Shown here one piece after another: positions 63,246-64,000 of a stretch of DNA of 64,000 nucleotides. The position numbers and the translations under genes were made by a program. Position 1 is the stretch's first letter, and every line of letters starts with the position of its first letter. This stretch comes from Bufo bufo (taxonomy: Eukaryota > Chordata > Amphibia > Anura > Bufonidae). The DNA is taken from assembly GCF_905171765.1 (NCBI RefSeq), contig NC_053390.1, positions 137,036,820 to 137,100,819 on the forward strand, read 5' to 3'. The notes below the pieces were generated by a model. It was not told the origin of the DNA and ran no database searches. It saw only the letters and a program-made list of their open reading frames with translations.

Positions 63246-64000
63246 CTTTTTTTTGGCCCAAGTTAGCGGATTTTTTTTTTTTTTTTATTACAAAGTCTCA
63301 TATTCCACTAACTTGTGTCAAAAAATAAAATCTCACATGAACTCACCATACCCCTCACGGAATCCAAATGCGTAAAATTTTTTTGACATTTATATTCCAG
63401 ACTTCTTCTCACGCTTTAGGGCCACTAGAATGCCAGGGCAGTATAAATACCCCACATGTGACCCCATTTCGGAAAGAAGACACCCCAAGGTATTCGCTGA
63501 GGGGCATATTGAGTCCATGAAAGATTTAAATTTTTGTCCCAAGTTAGCGGAAAGGGAGACTTTGTGAGAAAAAAAAATAAAAAATCAATTTCCGCTAACT
63601 TGTGCCAAAAAAATAAAAATTTCTATGAACTTGCCATGCCCCTCATTGAATACCTTGGGGTGTCTTCTTTCCAAAATGGGGTCACATGTGGGGTATTTAT
63701 ACTGCCCTGGCTTTTTAGGGGCCCTAAAGCGTGAGAAGAAGTCTGGGATCCAAATGTCTAAAAATGCCCTCATAAAAGGAATGTGGGCCCCTTTGCACAC
63801 CTAGGCTGCAAAAAAGTGTCACACATCTGGTATCGCCGTACTCAGGAGAAGTTGGGCAATGTGTTTTGGGGTGTCATTTTACATATACCCATGCTGGGTG
63901 AGATAAATATCTTGGTCAAATGCCAACTTTGTATAAAAAATGGGAAAAGTTGTCTTTTGCCGAGATATTTCTCTCACCCAGCATGAGTATATGTAAAAAG
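63246..64000. mobile_element. second palindromic block and terminal hairpin
   Basis: A copy of the 61206-61735 palindromic block (63360-63490 and 63650-63790 are complementary). It is followed at 63881-63996 by a hairpin with catgctgggtgagataaata and complementary tctctcacccagcatg. The window ends inside this element. Confidence 0.65.

Overview
This window is a transposon-dense, probably anuran (frog or toad) stretch of genome with no recognisable host gene. The inference to an amphibian rests on the mix of repeats: palindromic MITEs of types common in frog genomes, GC-poor non-coding DNA-transposon remnants, a DIRS-type tyrosine-recombinase element, an L1/Tx1-like LINE, a Ty3/Gypsy chromovirus, a Penelope-like element (PLE), hAT and Tc1/mariner elements, and many G-rich minisatellites. 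Genus cannot be settled from sequence alone.

Layout. 1-2140 is a G-rich ~31-33 bp minisatellite. 2.2-9.7 kb is a run of palindromic MITEs with two further minisatellites (5.4-6.5 kb, 7.3-7.6 kb). 9.7-12.8 kb is a long non-coding element with ~353-bp tandem units and a TTAA-flanked MITE inside it. 13.0-13.7 kb is a decayed Tc1 transposase, and 14.4-14.6 kb is a tRNA-derived SINE. 18.8-25.7 kb is a large foldback structure interrupted by a young, complete Ty3/Gypsy chromovirus (19265-24851, LTRs ~0.8% divergent, TSD gatac). 27.8-32.8 kb is a MITE cluster. 33744-41345 is a Penelope-like element with an 11-bp TSD that has itself been hit by two MITEs (TTA TSDs) and two non-autonomous hAT elements (perfect 8-bp TSDs). 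The hATs each contain their own minisatellite arrays. 42692-43666 is a solo LTR (TSD tatat). 44645-55012 is a DIRS-type element with inverted termini, gag, broken reverse transcriptase/RNase H and a largely open tyrosine recombinase, split by a 5'-truncated L1-like LINE (48571-53551) with a 16-bp TSD. 56.1-57.8 kb is a relative of the second hAT with another minisatellite. 58316-59878 is a full-length Tc1/mariner with an intact 338-codon transposase. 60.3-64 kb is a hairpin-rich block holding a tandem array of six complete MITE-like hairpins.

The open frames that look like real proteins all belong to mobile elements: gypsy gag and pol (minus), L1 ORF1 tail and ORF2 (minus), DIRS gag and tyrosine recombinase (plus), the Tc1 transposase (plus), and relics of PLE endonuclease (plus) and an older Tc1 (minus). 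Target-site duplications allow the order of several insertions to be read directly. The most striking features are the PLE nest, the repeated hammerhead-ribozyme-like motif next to PLE-type tails, the minisatellites living inside hAT elements, and the MITE hairpin turned into a tandem array.
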